Source of the DNA: Thermococcus cleftensis
Lineage (GTDB): Archaea; Methanobacteriota_B; Thermococci; Thermococcales; Thermococcaceae
DNA: 64,000 bases
NCBI RefSeq assembly: GCF_000265525.1
Contig: NC_018015.1
Coordinates: 1,886,314 to 1,950,313, forward strand
Reading direction: 5' to 3'
Within the stretch, counting starts at the first letter, position 1. The number at the start of each line of letters is the position of its first letter. The notes under the pieces are model-generated. The model did no database searches and had not been told where the DNA came from. It saw only the letters and a program-made list of their open reading frames with translations. The position numbers and the translations under genes were made by a program. Positions 10,854 through 20,449 of the stretch are shown here, one piece after another.

Positions 10854-11345
10854 TCCAGCACGAAATACTGAATCAGCTTTACCACACCTTCGAGGGGAAA
10901 CCCGAGGAATAACAGCAGGAACGTCCCGAGCGGATATTCCCTAAAGTAACTCCAGACGAGCCACCACACAGCTCCCCAGATTATGATGCGGGGTATCTCC
11001 ATTATGACCATTGATTTCCGGGAGACCTCCCTAAGGAGAAAGCGCTTAAGCCCGTTCTCGTCCCGGATAAGGTAGAGGTTTCCACTCTGCCAGCCCCGTC
11101 CGATTGCCCTTTTTTTCTCCCCTCGCGACGTACGTTCTCCTTCCGAACTTCAGGACGTAGACGTTCTCTCCGTAGCTGGACGCGAGAAAGGACTCAACGG
11201 CAAGCTCCCTGTCCACGTCCTCTGATAGCTCCGACACGTGGAAGCCCTTCCTTCGGAATCCCTCGATGATCCTCTCCCTCTCGAACTTGCTGAGGTCAAG
11301 CACCTTGACGCGGCAACAGGGGTCTAGGAGCCTCTCGAAGAACAC
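10838..11345 (-). pseudogene. membrane-anchored hypothetical protein, frameshifted at an A7 run
   Basis: From GTG 11345 the frame encodes FFERLLDPCCRVKVLDLSKF and continues to an A-run (plus-strand T7 at 11110-11116). Beyond it the original frame ends quickly, but removing one A opens a new frame that continues 80-odd codons to TGA at 10838-10840: AIGRGWQSGNLYLIRDENG, then two hydrophobic spans (IIIWGAVWWLVWSYF and PLGTFLLLFLGFPLEGVV). The joined protein would be about 168 residues: a cytoplasmic N-domain plus a membrane anchor. The fault is either a real frameshift, an assembly error or a site rescued by polymerase slippage. Function unknown. Confidence 0.75.
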
Positions 11346-11436
11346 CGCCTTACCCCGATAGATAGTATTGAGCTAAACACTTATAAACGTTTTTCTTTGA
11401 GGTAACTTTTTTAGCGGGTCCGCCTTCACTTAAGCG

Positions 11437-13167
11437 ATGGCGCTCAAGCTCAACCCCGAGGCTAAGGCGATATACCGCTCAATCCGCGAGGAGATAAAGA
11501 AACGGCTAGTCCTTTCTGGGAGCTCCCCAATCCTCGATGATTTTGAGCCGGTCTCAAGCCTAGACGAGATTCTCAAGAGGCAGGCTTATCTCCGCGAGAA
11601 CCTCCCCAGGGTTGGCTCCGAACTGAGGGGGCACCTGAAGAGGATTAAGCCCATCAAGTTCCGCCGCGACTACCTCCACGACAGGATTCTAATAGTCGAT
11701 GAGGAGGAGATTGAGAGTGCCCGGGAACTCGGTCTCTGCGAGGTCTCCGCGAACCCTGAGGATTCGGAGGGCTACCCGATAGTCCTCAGCACATTAGGCT
11801 ATGGCATTGACGTCGAGCTCGTCCCCTCCCAGATAGCCCCGGAGCTGTACATCATGCCCCTCTGGGAGAACAGGGAGACTCTCGAAGCGCTGGCCGAGAT
11901 AGGCGAACTGACCGGCCGGAAGAGCGTCGCCCCCCGGATTCTTGAGGCACTGAGGAAACTTGGCGAAGTCATGGAAAGGCGAAAGCTCCTCGATAGCCTT
12001 GAGGAGCTAATAGCCGAGAGGGAGCTCGAGCTGAACGAGCAGATTGAGGAGAAGCTGGAGAAGTTCAGCCTCACCTTGAGCGGGAAGGAGTTGCTCGAGT
12101 TCCTCAGCCAGTTGAAGGCCGGGAACTACGAGACCATATTCCGCCACTTCGGAGAGGTCGAGGGCGAGATTCTCGATCTGATAAACGAGGCCGAGAAAGA
12201 ACTCAGTGAGAGTCTCGGTATCACGGTGGAGCTCTTCTCCCGCGAGGAGCTTTATCCGGTAACCGTCCCCCCTGAGAGGGTCGAGATGCTCCGTGAGGAG
12301 CTGGAGAGGGAGCTCAAGGTCGAGCTTTACCTCAGGAGCAGGGAGGTCCTTGAGGAGATTAGGCCCCTGCTACCGAGACTCAGGGAGGAGCTGGAGCGGG
12401 TTCACGAGCTGGACTTCCTGCTGGCCGTGAAGGAGTTCACCGCTGGATTCACCTTCCCGGAACCGTGGGAGGGGGGATTGGCCTTCATCAACGGCCGGCA
12501 CCTCTTCATCGAGAACCCTCAGCCGGTCAGCTACGTCGTCGGGAAGAGGCCTGAGGGTTTCAGCGTGCCCGGCTCGGAGAACGTCCGCGACGAGGGAATC
12601 GTGATCCTCACCGGTGCCAACAGCGGCGGTAAGACGAGTCTTCTGGAGCTTATCACCCAGATTGAAGTTCTGTTCCACATGGGGCTCCCGGTTCCTGCTG
12701 AGAGGGCCTGGGTCGAGCCCCTCGATGAGCTCTTCTTCTTCAGGCGGAAGAGGAGCGCCTACGGTGCCGGGGCGTTTGAGACTGCCTTACGCTCCTTCGT
12801 CCGTGCCCTGAAAAGCGAAGGGAAAAAACTGATACTCATCGACGAGTTCGAGGCCATAACCGAGCCGGGTGCCGCTGTCAAGATAATCGGCGAACTCCTC
12901 AAAATAGCCCACGAGAAGGGCTTCCACGTCGTCATAGTGTCGCACCTCGGCGAGGACCTCAGGAAAGAGCTCCCCTTCGCGAGGGTCGATGGGATAGAGG
13001 CGAGGGGTTTGGACGAGAGGCTCAACCTCATCGTCGACAGGCAGCCGGTCTTTGGAAAGCTCGGCAGGAGCACGCCGGAGCTAATAGTTGAGAGCCTCGC
13101 GAGGAAAAAGCGCGGGAAGGAAAGGGAGATTTTCGAGAGGGTTCTACGGGCTTTCAGGCAGGAGTGA
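11437..13167 (+). CDS. MutS-family ATPase (archaeal MutS5-like)
   Basis: A 576-residue protein with a MutS-type ATPase at the C-terminus: Walker A LTGANSGGKTS (about residue 391), Walker B KLILIDEFEA (about 463) and VIVSHLGEDL. The N-terminal two thirds is mostly charged helix that matches the core/lever and clamp region; the mismatch-recognition domain I of MutS and the Smr nuclease of MutS2 are absent. Archaeal members of this group are thought to bind branched DNA rather than mismatches. The start is ATG 11437, about 25 nt past the AACTTTTTTAG box, so probably leaderless. Confidence 0.83.
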   Translation: MALKLNPEAKAIYRSIREEIKKRLVLSGSSPILDDFEPVSSLDEILKRQAYLRENLPRVGSELRGHLKRIKPIKFRRDYLHDRILIVDEEEIESARELGLCEVSANPEDSEGYPIVLSTLGYGIDVELVPSQIAPELYIMPLWENRETLEALAEIGELTGRKSVAPRILEALRKLGEVMERRKLLDSLEELIAERELELNEQIEEKLEKFSLTLSGKELLEFLSQLKAGNYETIFRHFGEVEGEILDLINEAEKELSESLGITVELFSREELYPVTVPPERVEMLREELERELKVELYLRSREVLEEIRPLLPRLREELERVHELDFLLAVKEFTAGFTFPEPWEGGLAFINGRHLFIENPQPVSYVVGKRPEGFSVPGSENVRDEGIVILTGANSGGKTSLLELITQIEVLFHMGLPVPAERAWVEPLDELFFFRRKRSAYGAGAFETALRSFVRALKSEGKKLILIDEFEAITEPGAAVKIIGELLKIAHEKGFHVVIVSHLGEDLRKELPFARVDGIEARGLDERLNLIVDRQPVFGKLGRSTPELIVESLARKKRGKEREIFERVLRAFRQE

Positions 13168-13206
13168 GTTCTGCACTCGTCCCTGCGCGGTGACGGAATG
13201 CACGCA

Positions 13207-13238
13207 TATCGTCCTCACGTGGGGACAAGGTTTATAAA
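13207..13238 (+). promoter_or_regulatory. dyad plus TATA box before AAA ATPase gene (copy 1)
   Basis: The segment reads ATATC, then GTCCTC-ACGT-GGGGAC (13211-13226), a near-perfect dyad with one G:T mismatch, then AAGG and TTTATAAA (13231-13238). The dyad abuts the BRE/TATA of the ATPase gene that begins at 13261. The same arrangement and sequence occur before the paralogous gene at 25638, where the dyad is perfect (GTCCTC-GTGC-GAGGAC). The spacing relative to the TATA box is conserved, pointing to an operator. Confidence 0.6.
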
Positions 13239-13260
13239 GAAACGACGCGCAGGGGATATC

Positions 13261-14436
13261 ATGGAGGACAGAATATTAACTTCCCTGGTAGCAACGAGCC
13301 GGCGGTTGATGGCGTGGGCGAAAAAATTTCCAAAGAAGCGCTTTCTTTACCCGGAACTAAAAAGGATAGACGAGGAATACTACGTCGGCATCAAGGGACT
13401 TCGGGGCGTTGGCAAAACGGTTCTAATGCTCCAGCTTGCCATGGAAACGGAGAAGAGCATATATTTCTCTGCGGATTCCACACTTATAAAGCCCTTCTCC
13501 CTCTACGAGGTTGTCAAGGCTCTCTCCAGCCTCGGATACAGGAACGTCTTCATAGACGAAATCCATAGAAAACCCGATTGGGCGGAAGACGTAAAAACTC
13601 TGTACGACGAGCATGAAGTCAGGATATTCTTTTCAGGGTCATCTGCCGTTGATATCCTTCACTCCGGAGCGGACCTGTCCCGTAGGGTCGTGCTGAAGGA
13701 ACTGCCGCCGGCATCGTTTAGGGAGTGGCTGAACATTCGAAAGGGTATGGATATCCCCGTCCACTCAATGGAAGAAGTGATTTCCAGACCGTTTGACATG
13801 ACAGAGATGTACATGGAACTTCACGCCCTCTGGACGGAGTACATGGAGAGGGGTGGTGTCCTCTACCCGGAGAGCGGGTTCTACGATGCCCTCGAAAACT
13901 CCATCAGAAAGGTTATACTCGAGGACCTATCCGCGCTGAGGGAAATCAGCGTGAAGTACGAGACAGATGCATACCGCCTGCTCTATCTCGTGGCTAAATC
14001 TGCTCCCTTTGAGGTGAATTATTCCTCAATAGCCAAGGGGCTGGGCGTCTCAAAGAACATGGCCATAAGGCTCGTTGAGGACCTCTCCAAGGCAGGTTTG
14101 CTATACACCCTCCAGCCCTGCGGTAGCGTAAGAAAGGAGCCAAAGCTCTACCTTACAGTTCCACTCAGAATGTTCTTTGCCAAAAAGGGCTTCAGCATTC
14201 ACCTGGGTGCCTTGAGGGAGGAGTTCTTCGTGAACCACGTGAGGTGGATCTCCCAGCCGTGCTACCTAAAGGGAAAGCGGGGTGAAAAAACCGCGGACTT
14301 TAAAGTTGGAGACTGGATAATAGAAGTTGGTGGTGAGAAGAAGAGGAGATATCAGAGGCCGGATTACATAGCCGTGGACGGACTGCTGACCGGAAACGGC
14401 AGGATTCCGCTCTTCCTTTTTGGCTTGATATATTGA
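13261..14436 (+). CDS. archaeal AAA ATPase with C-terminal DUF4143-like domain (copy 1)
   Basis: A 391-residue archaeal STAND/AAA ATPase. Walker A is GLRGVGKT (residues 45-52), Walker B YRNVFIDEIHR (about residue 96), sensor FFSGSSA. A winged-helix segment follows (NYSSIAKGLGVSKNMAIRLVEDLSKAGLL), then a C-terminal region with nuclease-like spacing EEFFVNHV...KTADFKVGDWIIEVGGEKK that recalls the DUF4143/PD-(D/E)XK tail of such ATPases. It begins at ATG 13261, about 25 nt past TTTATAAA; an upstream in-frame ATG would lie before the promoter. About 75% identical by eye to the pseudogene at 25638. The biological role of these ATPases is unknown. Confidence 0.82.
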   Translation: MEDRILTSLVATSRRLMAWAKKFPKKRFLYPELKRIDEEYYVGIKGLRGVGKTVLMLQLAMETEKSIYFSADSTLIKPFSLYEVVKALSSLGYRNVFIDEIHRKPDWAEDVKTLYDEHEVRIFFSGSSAVDILHSGADLSRRVVLKELPPASFREWLNIRKGMDIPVHSMEEVISRPFDMTEMYMELHALWTEYMERGGVLYPESGFYDALENSIRKVILEDLSALREISVKYETDAYRLLYLVAKSAPFEVNYSSIAKGLGVSKNMAIRLVEDLSKAGLLYTLQPCGSVRKEPKLYLTVPLRMFFAKKGFSIHLGALREEFFVNHVRWISQPCYLKGKRGEKTADFKVGDWIIEVGGEKKRRYQRPDYIAVDGLLTGNGRIPLFLFGLIY

Positions 14437-14438
14437 AC

Positions 14439-15107
14439 TTACCCGACCCAGCTCCTCTCCCTGTACCTGCCGCGGCTCTCGATCTCTTCTATCTTGGCTT
14501 TGACTTCCTCTGCCTTCTCCCTGCCCCTGATCTCAGCATAACCCTCCAGAACCGCCTCAAACCCCTCCTCGAACCAGGTGTAGTGCGTGCTCTCCATGGC
14601 CCTCTTGAGGAGATGCAGATCGACGCCCTGGGCCTCCAGGGTGGGGTCGAAGTCGGCCAGGCCGAAGTCTATCAGGTAAATCCTTCCTCCGCGGAGTATC
14701 ATGTTGCTCGTCGTTAGGTCACCGTGGACTATCCCCGCCTCGTGGAGCCTTCCAATCTGCCTCCCGATTTCGCGGCAGAGGGAGAGCCTCTCCTCCATGG
14801 GAACCTCTTCGAGGTGCTCCTTCAGTCTCTTCCCGTCGATGTACTCCATTGCGATTACCATGTCCCTCAGATTGACCTCGTAAACGTGGGGGCAGTTCAC
14901 GCCGAAGTCCTTGGCGCGGTGGAGAACCCTGGCTTCTCTCACCGTCCTCTCCTTCCTCAGCTTCTCGTCTATCTCCCTTATCCGGTAGCGCTTCGGAATC
15001 CTGTGCTTGACGATGACCATCTCACCTGGAATGAGCTCGGCTCCAAAGTACTCTCCGAATCCAGCCAGGTATATCTTGGCCTCGGCCCCCTGCTTTATCA
15101 GCTCCAT
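14439..15107 (-). CDS. bud32: KEOPS complex kinase/ATPase Bud32
   Basis: A 222-residue atypical small kinase: LIKQGAEAKIYLA at the N-terminus, VKHRIPKRYRIREIDEKLRKERT (the family-specific segment), catalytic IVHGDLTTSNM and metal-binding LIDFGLADF, then the C-terminal RGRYRERSWVG tail that inserts in the catalytic cleft. Bud32 with Kae1 and Cgi121 makes t6A37 in tRNA. Here it is a separate gene, not a Kae1 fusion. It starts 5 nt after the preceding gene; its GGGGTGA ribosome site overlaps that gene's stop. Confidence 0.94.
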   Translation of the reverse strand: MELIKQGAEAKIYLAGFGEYFGAELIPGEMVIVKHRIPKRYRIREIDEKLRKERTVREARVLHRAKDFGVNCPHVYEVNLRDMVIAMEYIDGKRLKEHLEEVPMEERLSLCREIGRQIGRLHEAGIVHGDLTTSNMILRGGRIYLIDFGLADFDPTLEAQGVDLHLLKRAMESTHYTWFEEGFEAVLEGYAEIRGREKAEEVKAKIEEIESRGRYRERSWVG

Positions 15108-15111
15108 GAAA

Positions 15112-15423
15112 TCACCCCGCGTTCAGTGAAAGGTCCTCAATCAGCCGGCGATAATCTCTAACCACAACCCTCATCTCAACGACGTTCTCCATTTTGATGA
15201 CCAGAATTCCCGCGTTATCCCGTACAACTAAAACGGCCTTATCAACGTTTCCCTCGCCTAGAATTCTGCGCGCGTATTGGAGCTTTTTGGCGTTAGACTC
15301 CAACATATCATCGAGAAGGGAAGCGGCGTTGTCAACGTCTACACTCACGACGCCGTAGTCCTCTATGACGTCAAGAATGCTCAGGGCTTTCTCTGGAGTC
15401 AACGGGTATATCACGGGTTCCAT
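15112..15423 (-). CDS. conserved hypothetical protein upstream of bud32
   Basis: From ATG 15423 (GGTGGGAGCG just before it) the protein is 103 residues: MEPVIYPLTPEKALSILDV, VVSVDVDNAASLLDDMLESN, ARRILGEGNVDKAVLVVRDN, then VEMRVVVRDYRRLIEDLSL. The frame stays open to a TTG at 15504, so a longer form is possible. No recognised domain; the alternating charged and hydrophobic strands suggest a small alpha/beta fold. It is co-transcribed with bud32, so a link to t6A or KEOPS is possible but unproven. Confidence 0.65.
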   Translation of the reverse strand: MEPVIYPLTPEKALSILDVIEDYGVVSVDVDNAASLLDDMLESNAKKLQYARRILGEGNVDKAVLVVRDNAGILVIKMENVVEMRVVVRDYRRLIEDLSLNAG

Positions 15424-15496
15424 CGCTCCCACCAGCGGTGCCTTGGTTCTCAAGGTTTTAGCCCTTTCCTCCGCATCTTCGGTCGGTTCCTGTCTA

Positions 15497-15547
15497 TTGT
15501 TCAAATTTATCCGGATTTTTTGAAATTTTTGAACAAAAACTTTTTAT
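15497..15547 (+). promoter_or_regulatory. thermosome promoter with long-spaced dyad
   Basis: A 9-bp inverted repeat TTGTTCAAA (15497-15505) / TTTGAACAA (15528-15536) with a 22-nt spacer precedes the TATA box ACTTTTTATA (about 15539-15547) of the thermosome gene. The region also has to drive the divergent bud32 operon. Chaperonin genes in this order are heat-regulated; whether this dyad binds a heat-shock regulator is not shown by the sequence. Confidence 0.5.
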
Positions 15548-15600
15548 AGAGCGCTGACGAAGCGTTTCTGCAAAAAGGAATCTGGTAGGAGGAATGTTAA

Positions 15601-17262
15601 ATGGCACAGCTCAGCGGACAGCCGGTTGTTATTCTGCCTGAGGGGACCCAGAGGTACGTTGGAAGGGACGCCCAGAGGCTCAACATTCTCGCCGCGAGGA
15701 TAATCGCGGAGACTGTTAGAACGACCCTTGGACCCAAGGGAATGGACAAGATGCTCGTTGACAGCCTCGGTGACGTCGTTGTCACCAACGATGGAGCCAC
15801 TATACTTGACAGGATCGACCTCCAGCACCCTGCTGCTAAGATGATGGTTGAGGTCGCCAAGACCCAGGACAAGGAGGCTGGTGACGGTACCACCACCGCC
15901 GTCGTCATCGCCGGCGAGCTCCTCAGGAAGGCCGAGGAGCTCCTCGACCAGAACATACACCCCAGCATCATCGTCAAGGGCTACACTATGGCGGCCGAGA
16001 AGGCCCAGGAGATACTCGAGGAGATAGCCATCGAGGTTACCCCGGACGACGAGGGGACCCTCATGAAGATAGCCATGACTTCGATCACCGGCAAGAACGC
16101 CGAGAGCCACAAGGAGCTCTTCGCCAGGCTCGCCGTCGAGGCGGTTAAGCAGGTGGCGGAGAAGAAGGACGGGAAGTACGTCGTGGACATAGACAACATC
16201 AAGATAGAGAAGAAGGCCGGTGAGAGCGTCGAGGAGAGCGAGCTCGTTCGCGGCGTCGTCATCGACAAGGAGCGCGTGCACCCGAGAATGCCAACCAAGG
16301 TCGAGAACGCCAAGATAGCTCTCATCAACGAGGCCCTCGAGGTCAAGAAGACCGAGACCGATGCCAAGATAAACATTACCAGCCCGGACCAGCTCATGAG
16401 CTTCCTTGAGCAGGAGGAGAAGATGCTCAAGGAAATGGTCGACCAGATAGCCGCCACCGGTGCGAATGTTCTCTTCGTCCAGAAGGGCATCGACGACCTC
16501 GCCCAGCACTACCTCGCCAAGTACGGCATAATGGCCGTTCGCAGGGTCAAGAAGAGCGACATGGAGAAGCTCGCGAAAGCTACTGGCGCCAAGATCGTCA
16601 CCAACGTCAAGGACCTCACTCCGGAAGACCTCGGCTACGCCGAGCTCGTTGAGGAGCGCAAGATCGCCGGCGAGAGTATGATCTTCGTCGAGGGCTGCAA
16701 GAACCCGAAGGCCGTCACCATACTCATCAGGGGCGGCACCGAGCACGTCATCGATGAGGTTGAGCGCGCCCTGGAAGATGCCATCAAGGTCGTCAAGGAC
16801 GTCATGGAGGACGGCTACGTCCTTCCGGCCGGTGGCGCCGGCGAGATAGAGCTCAGCATAAGGCTCGACGAGTACGCCAAGGCCGTCGGCGGCAAGGAGG
16901 CCCTCGCCATCGAGGCCTTTGCAGAGGCCCTCAAGATAATCCCGAAGACCCTCGCGGAGAACGCGGGCCTTGACACCGTTGAGATGCTCGTGAGGGTCAT
17001 CAGCGAGCACAAGAACAGGGGCAAGAGCATCGGCATCGACGTCTTCGAGGGCGAGCCGGCGGACATGCTCGCCAAGGGCATCATCGAGCCACTCCGCGTC
17101 AAGAAGCAGGCCATCAAGAGCGCCAGCGAGGCTGCGATAATGATACTCCGCATCGACGATGTCATCGCCGCCAAGATAAGCAAGCCCGAGGGCGGCCAGG
17201 GCGGCGGAATGCCCGGTGGCATGGGCGGAATGGGCGGTATGGATATGGGAATGGGCATGTGA
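15601..17262 (+). CDS. thermosome (group II chaperonin) subunit
   Basis: A 553-residue group II chaperonin subunit: [33 protein letters not shown], the ATP-binding [13 protein letters not shown] (about residues 89-101), the apical helical lid region, and the C-terminal [14 protein letters not shown] tail that lines the folding chamber. It folds proteins in the cytoplasm. Thermococcales usually encode two subunits; the GGM-rich tail alone does not tell which. Start ATG 15601 follows AGGAGGAATGTTAA. The 5' leader from the TATA box is about 30 nt. Confidence 0.97.
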   Translation: MAQLSGQPVVILPEGTQRYVGRDAQRLNILAARIIAETVRTTLGPKGMDKMLVDSLGDVVVTNDGATILDRIDLQHPAAKMMVEVAKTQDKEAGDGTTTAVVIAGELLRKAEELLDQNIHPSIIVKGYTMAAEKAQEILEEIAIEVTPDDEGTLMKIAMTSITGKNAESHKELFARLAVEAVKQVAEKKDGKYVVDIDNIKIEKKAGESVEESELVRGVVIDKERVHPRMPTKVENAKIALINEALEVKKTETDAKINITSPDQLMSFLEQEEKMLKEMVDQIAATGANVLFVQKGIDDLAQHYLAKYGIMAVRRVKKSDMEKLAKATGAKIVTNVKDLTPEDLGYAELVEERKIAGESMIFVEGCKNPKAVTILIRGGTEHVIDEVERALEDAIKVVKDVMEDGYVLPAGGAGEIELSIRLDEYAKAVGGKEALAIEAFAEALKIIPKTLAENAGLDTVEMLVRVISEHKNRGKSIGIDVFEGEPADMLAKGIIEPLRVKKQAIKSASEAAIMILRIDDVIAAKISKPEGGQGGGMPGGMGGMGGMDMGMGM

Positions 17263-17341
17263 GCCCATCTTTTATTCACTTTTGCACCAAAAATTTTTAT
17301 TTCCGGATTCGTCACTTCTTCTTGGGTGAGGAGGTGAGGGT

Positions 17342-18214
17342 ATGGGGCTTGGACTGTGGCTCAGAACGGGCCTGCTGATGGGCATATTGACTGGTCTATT
17401 GATGGGGATAGGCTACCTCCTCGGCGGGCCCAACCTTGCCTTCCTGATGTTCCTCTTCGCCATGCTCTTCAACTTCATCACCTACTGGTACAGCGATAGA
17501 ATCGTCCTGAGCTGGTACAACGCGAGGGTGGTAGATGAGGCCGAGGCTCCCGAGCTGTATGCCATAGTGAGAGGCCTCGCCGAGAGGGCTGGGCTTCCGA
17601 TGCCGAGGATAGCGATAATCCCCAGCGAGACGCCAAACGCCTTCGCGACCGGGAGAGACCCGAAGCACGCTGTCGTGGCCGTGACGACGGGCCTTCTCAG
17701 AATCCTCAACAGGGACGAGCTCGAGGGTGTCCTCGGCCACGAGCTCACCCACGTCAAGAACAGGGACATTCTCATCGGAACGATAGCGGCGGCGATGGCG
17801 GGGGCAATAATGCAGCTCGCCTATTGGGCGCGCTGGATTGCGATCTTCGGTAGCTATGACGACAGGGACGGCGACAACGTCCTTGCAGCTATCCTTATAG
17901 CTGTTCTGGCTCCAATAGCAGCAATGCTCGTTCAAGCAGCTATAAGTCGCTCAAGGGAATTCCTGGCAGATGAAGGAGGGGCGAAGATAAGCGGCAAGCC
18001 CTGGGCGCTCGCGAGCGCGCTGCTGAAGATAGAACGCGCCGTCAGCTACCGGCCGATGCGCGAGGGGAACCCGGCAACTGCCCACATGTTCATCGTAAAC
18101 CCGTTCAAAGGAAGCAGCCTGGCGAGCCTCTTCTCAACGCACCCGCCAACCGAGAAGAGGATTGAGCGCCTCAGGAAGATAGCGGAGGAGATGGGCTACG
18201 TTCCCAACTTCTGA
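17342..18214 (+). CDS. htpX: HtpX-like membrane zinc metalloprotease (first of tandem pair)
   Basis: A 290-residue M48 peptidase. Two N-terminal membrane segments ([20 protein letters not shown], then [19 protein letters not shown]), the zinc site [12 protein letters not shown] (HExxH, about residue 133) and the third ligand region [11 protein letters not shown] are all present; two further hydrophobic spans lie between. HtpX degrades damaged membrane proteins in heat stress. It follows the thermosome by about 80 nt and is in turn followed by a paralogue, so the three genes form a heat/proteostasis group. Ribosome site GGAGGTGAGGGT before ATG 17342. Confidence 0.94.
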   Translation: MGLGLWLRTGLLMGILTGLLMGIGYLLGGPNLAFLMFLFAMLFNFITYWYSDRIVLSWYNARVVDEAEAPELYAIVRGLAERAGLPMPRIAIIPSETPNAFATGRDPKHAVVAVTTGLLRILNRDELEGVLGHELTHVKNRDILIGTIAAAMAGAIMQLAYWARWIAIFGSYDDRDGDNVLAAILIAVLAPIAAMLVQAAISRSREFLADEGGAKISGKPWALASALLKIERAVSYRPMREGNPATAHMFIVNPFKGSSLASLFSTHPPTEKRIERLRKIAEEMGYVPNF

Positions 18215-18295
18215 TTTCCCATTTCTGTCCATCGTTTGAAGCGAACGAAAGCTTTGTAAAGGCGGTTTGAAAGGTAAACCGGAGGGGTGATGGGA

Positions 18296-19195
18296 ATGAA
18301 AATCTGGCTGTTCATCAGGACAACGTTCATGATAGCCCTCCTGACGGGCCTTCTGATGGCCATGGGCTACCTCCTCGGTGGAGCGAGATGGATGACCTAC
18401 ATGTTCTGGTTCGCCGTCATAATGAGCTTCCTCGCCTTCTGGTACAGCGACAAGCTCGTAATCAAGATGATGAAGGCAAAGCCCGTCAGTAGGGAGGAGG
18501 CGCCCGAGCTGTACGAGATAGTTGAGAAGCTCAGCAAGAGGGCGGGCCTTCCGATGCCCAGGATAGCTATAATCGACGACCCGACGCCGAACGCCTTCGC
18601 AACGGGAAGGAACGCCAAGCACGCTCTCGTGACTGTGACGACAGGAATCCTCGAACTCCTTGACAGGGACGAGCTTGAGGGCGTCCTTGGCCACGAGCTG
18701 ACCCACATAAAGAACCATGACATACTCGTCGGCACCATCGCCGGCGCACTGGCGGGTGCGGTCGTCTACATAGCCTACTTCACCAAGTACCTCGCCTTCT
18801 TCAAGGCCATATTCGGCGACCTCAGCCTCGACAGGTTCTTTTACGCCCTGCTGATTGCCATAACTGCTCCGATAGCGGCGATAATAATCCGCTCGGCGAT
18901 AAGCAGGCGCAGGGAGTTCGCGGCCGATGAGGGAGGAGCAAGGCTTAGTGGCAAACCCTGGGCGCTCGCGAGCGCACTGCTGAAGCTCGACGAGGCGGTA
19001 AAGAAGCTCCAGAAGGAGGCGGAGGCGAAGAAGAAAAAGCCCCTCGGCAACCCTGGGCTGGCCCACCTCTTCATCGTGAACCACTTCGAGGGCGACCGCG
19101 TTTCGAGGCTCTTCGCCACCCACCCGCCCACCGAGGAGAGGATAGCTCACCTCCGCGAGATAGCGAAGGAGATGGGCGTCGAGTTCCCCTACTGA
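18296..19195 (+). CDS. htpX: HtpX-like membrane zinc metalloprotease (second of tandem pair)
   Basis: A 299-residue paralogue of the preceding gene with the same architecture: N-terminal pair of spans, zinc site [34 protein letters not shown] and HPPTEERIAHLREIAKEMG. It has a Lys-rich insertion (AEAKKKKPLGNPG) that the first copy lacks. ATG 18296 is chosen because GGTGA lies 5 nt upstream; ATG 18290 and GTG 18287 are in frame. The pair looks like an old tandem duplication; spans and loops differ between copies while the catalytic region is near-identical. Confidence 0.93.
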   Translation: MKIWLFIRTTFMIALLTGLLMAMGYLLGGARWMTYMFWFAVIMSFLAFWYSDKLVIKMMKAKPVSREEAPELYEIVEKLSKRAGLPMPRIAIIDDPTPNAFATGRNAKHALVTVTTGILELLDRDELEGVLGHELTHIKNHDILVGTIAGALAGAVVYIAYFTKYLAFFKAIFGDLSLDRFFYALLIAITAPIAAIIIRSAISRRREFAADEGGARLSGKPWALASALLKLDEAVKKLQKEAEAKKKKPLGNPGLAHLFIVNHFEGDRVSRLFATHPPTEERIAHLREIAKEMGVEFPY

Positions 19196-19297
19196 GCCGT
19201 TCCTTTCCCCTATCTTTTGTTGCATAGTTGTTGAATCGCATAATCCCTTGATTCCAGAGTCGATAAGCATTTAAACGTTAGTGCACATCTCTTAACG

Positions 19298-20449
19298 GTG
19301 GTGAACGTGAAAGCCGTGAAGGCCAATCTTCTCTACGACGGTCTGGGGAACGTTCTGAGGGACGTCTACGTCGTTTTTGATAGAGACATCGTTGACGTGA
19401 CGAAGGAGAAGCCGAAGGAAGCCGAGATAATGGCCGAGGGCGTCGTAACGCCTGCCTTCATAGACGGCCACAGTCACATCGGAATGGATCGCTACGGCGA
19501 ACCCTACCAGGAGGGCGAGGCCAACGAGCAGATGGACGCTGTTCTCCCACTCGTCGATGCGCTCTACTCGATTTACATGGACGACAAGGCCTTCAAGCAC
19601 TCGATAGAGTTCGGCGTCCTCTACTCGTCGGTTCTGCCAGGGAGCGGGAACATCATCGGTGGAAAGGCCGTCTTCATCAAGAACTACGGGCGCGACATTG
19701 AGGAGGCCTTCATCAAGTACGCCGGCGTTAAGGCCGCCTTCGGCTACAACCCGCGCTCGACAACGAGCTGGAAGGGGACGAGGCCGAGCACGAGAATGGG
19801 CGCGATAGGAATCCTCCTAAGCTGGCTCATCAAGACCCAGAAGACGATAGCGCTCCTTGAGAAGGGCAAGAAGGAGCCGGAGGAGGTCGAGCCCACCGTT
19901 GAAGCCCTGATTCCTGTCCTGAAGGGCGAGGTTCCCCTCCGCGTCCACGTCCACAAGGAGGACGACATCGCGGCGCTGCTCATGATAAAGCGGAAGTTTG
20001 GGCTGAATATAACCATTGAGCACGCCGGCGACGTCCACAGCAGGGAGACCTTCGAGAAGATAAAGAGGGAAGGCGTTCCGGTCATCTACGGCCCCTTCGA
20101 CGCCCACCCGTACAAGGTTGAGCTGAAGCACGAGGACTGGAAAAACGCCCGCTACCTGCTCGAGGTCAGGCCCCTCTTCGGGCTGATGAGCGACCACCCG
20201 GTCACGCTCCAGGCCAACCTCTACCTCCAGCTCAGGCACTTCATAAGGCTCGGCATGAGCAAGGGGGAGGCGATAAAGGTCATCACCCACAACAACGCGA
20301 AGATACTCGGCGTTGATGATAAGCTTGGAAGCGTAGAGAGGGGCAAGTGGGCCTCGCTCGTCGTCTGGAACGGCGACCCCTTCCACCTGGAGAACTACCC
20401 GACGCACGTCTTCGCGGAGGGCGAGCTGATTCACGAGGCTGACTATTAG
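19298..20449 (+). CDS. amidohydrolase family metal-dependent hydrolase
   Basis: A 383-residue amidohydrolase with the metal site FIDGHSHIGMD (HxH), a central VHVHKEDD, HAGDVHS and SDHP segments, and the C-terminal THNNAKILGVDDKLGSVERGKWASLVVW that closes the composite beta-sandwich. This resembles the imidazolonepropionase/prolidase-like branch, but the substrate cannot be assigned. A TATA-like CATTTAAAC at about 19268 sits 25-30 nt before the start; the exact GTG used (19298, 19301 or 19307) is uncertain. Its stop overlaps the convergent hepT gene by 4 nt. Confidence 0.85.
   Translation: MVNVKAVKANLLYDGLGNVLRDVYVVFDRDIVDVTKEKPKEAEIMAEGVVTPAFIDGHSHIGMDRYGEPYQEGEANEQMDAVLPLVDALYSIYMDDKAFKHSIEFGVLYSSVLPGSGNIIGGKAVFIKNYGRDIEEAFIKYAGVKAAFGYNPRSTTSWKGTRPSTRMGAIGILLSWLIKTQKTIALLEKGKKEPEEVEPTVEALIPVLKGEVPLRVHVHKEDDIAALLMIKRKFGLNITIEHAGDVHSRETFEKIKREGVPVIYGPFDAHPYKVELKHEDWKNARYLLEVRPLFGLMSDHPVTLQANLYLQLRHFIRLGMSKGEAIKVITHNNAKILGVDDKLGSVERGKWASLVVWNGDPFHLENYPTHVFAEGELIHEADY

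Noticed and set aside
11105..11120. Programmed -1 frameshift at A AAA AAG
   Set aside because: A -1 shift leads into the wrong frame; the downstream coding frame needs a +1 shift or loss of one A, so a -1 programme does not fit.
15544..17268. 574-codon antisense frame opposite the thermosome gene
   Set aside because: Leu/Val/Asp/Gly-rich shadow of the chaperonin reading frame with no promoter, no start signal and no domain.
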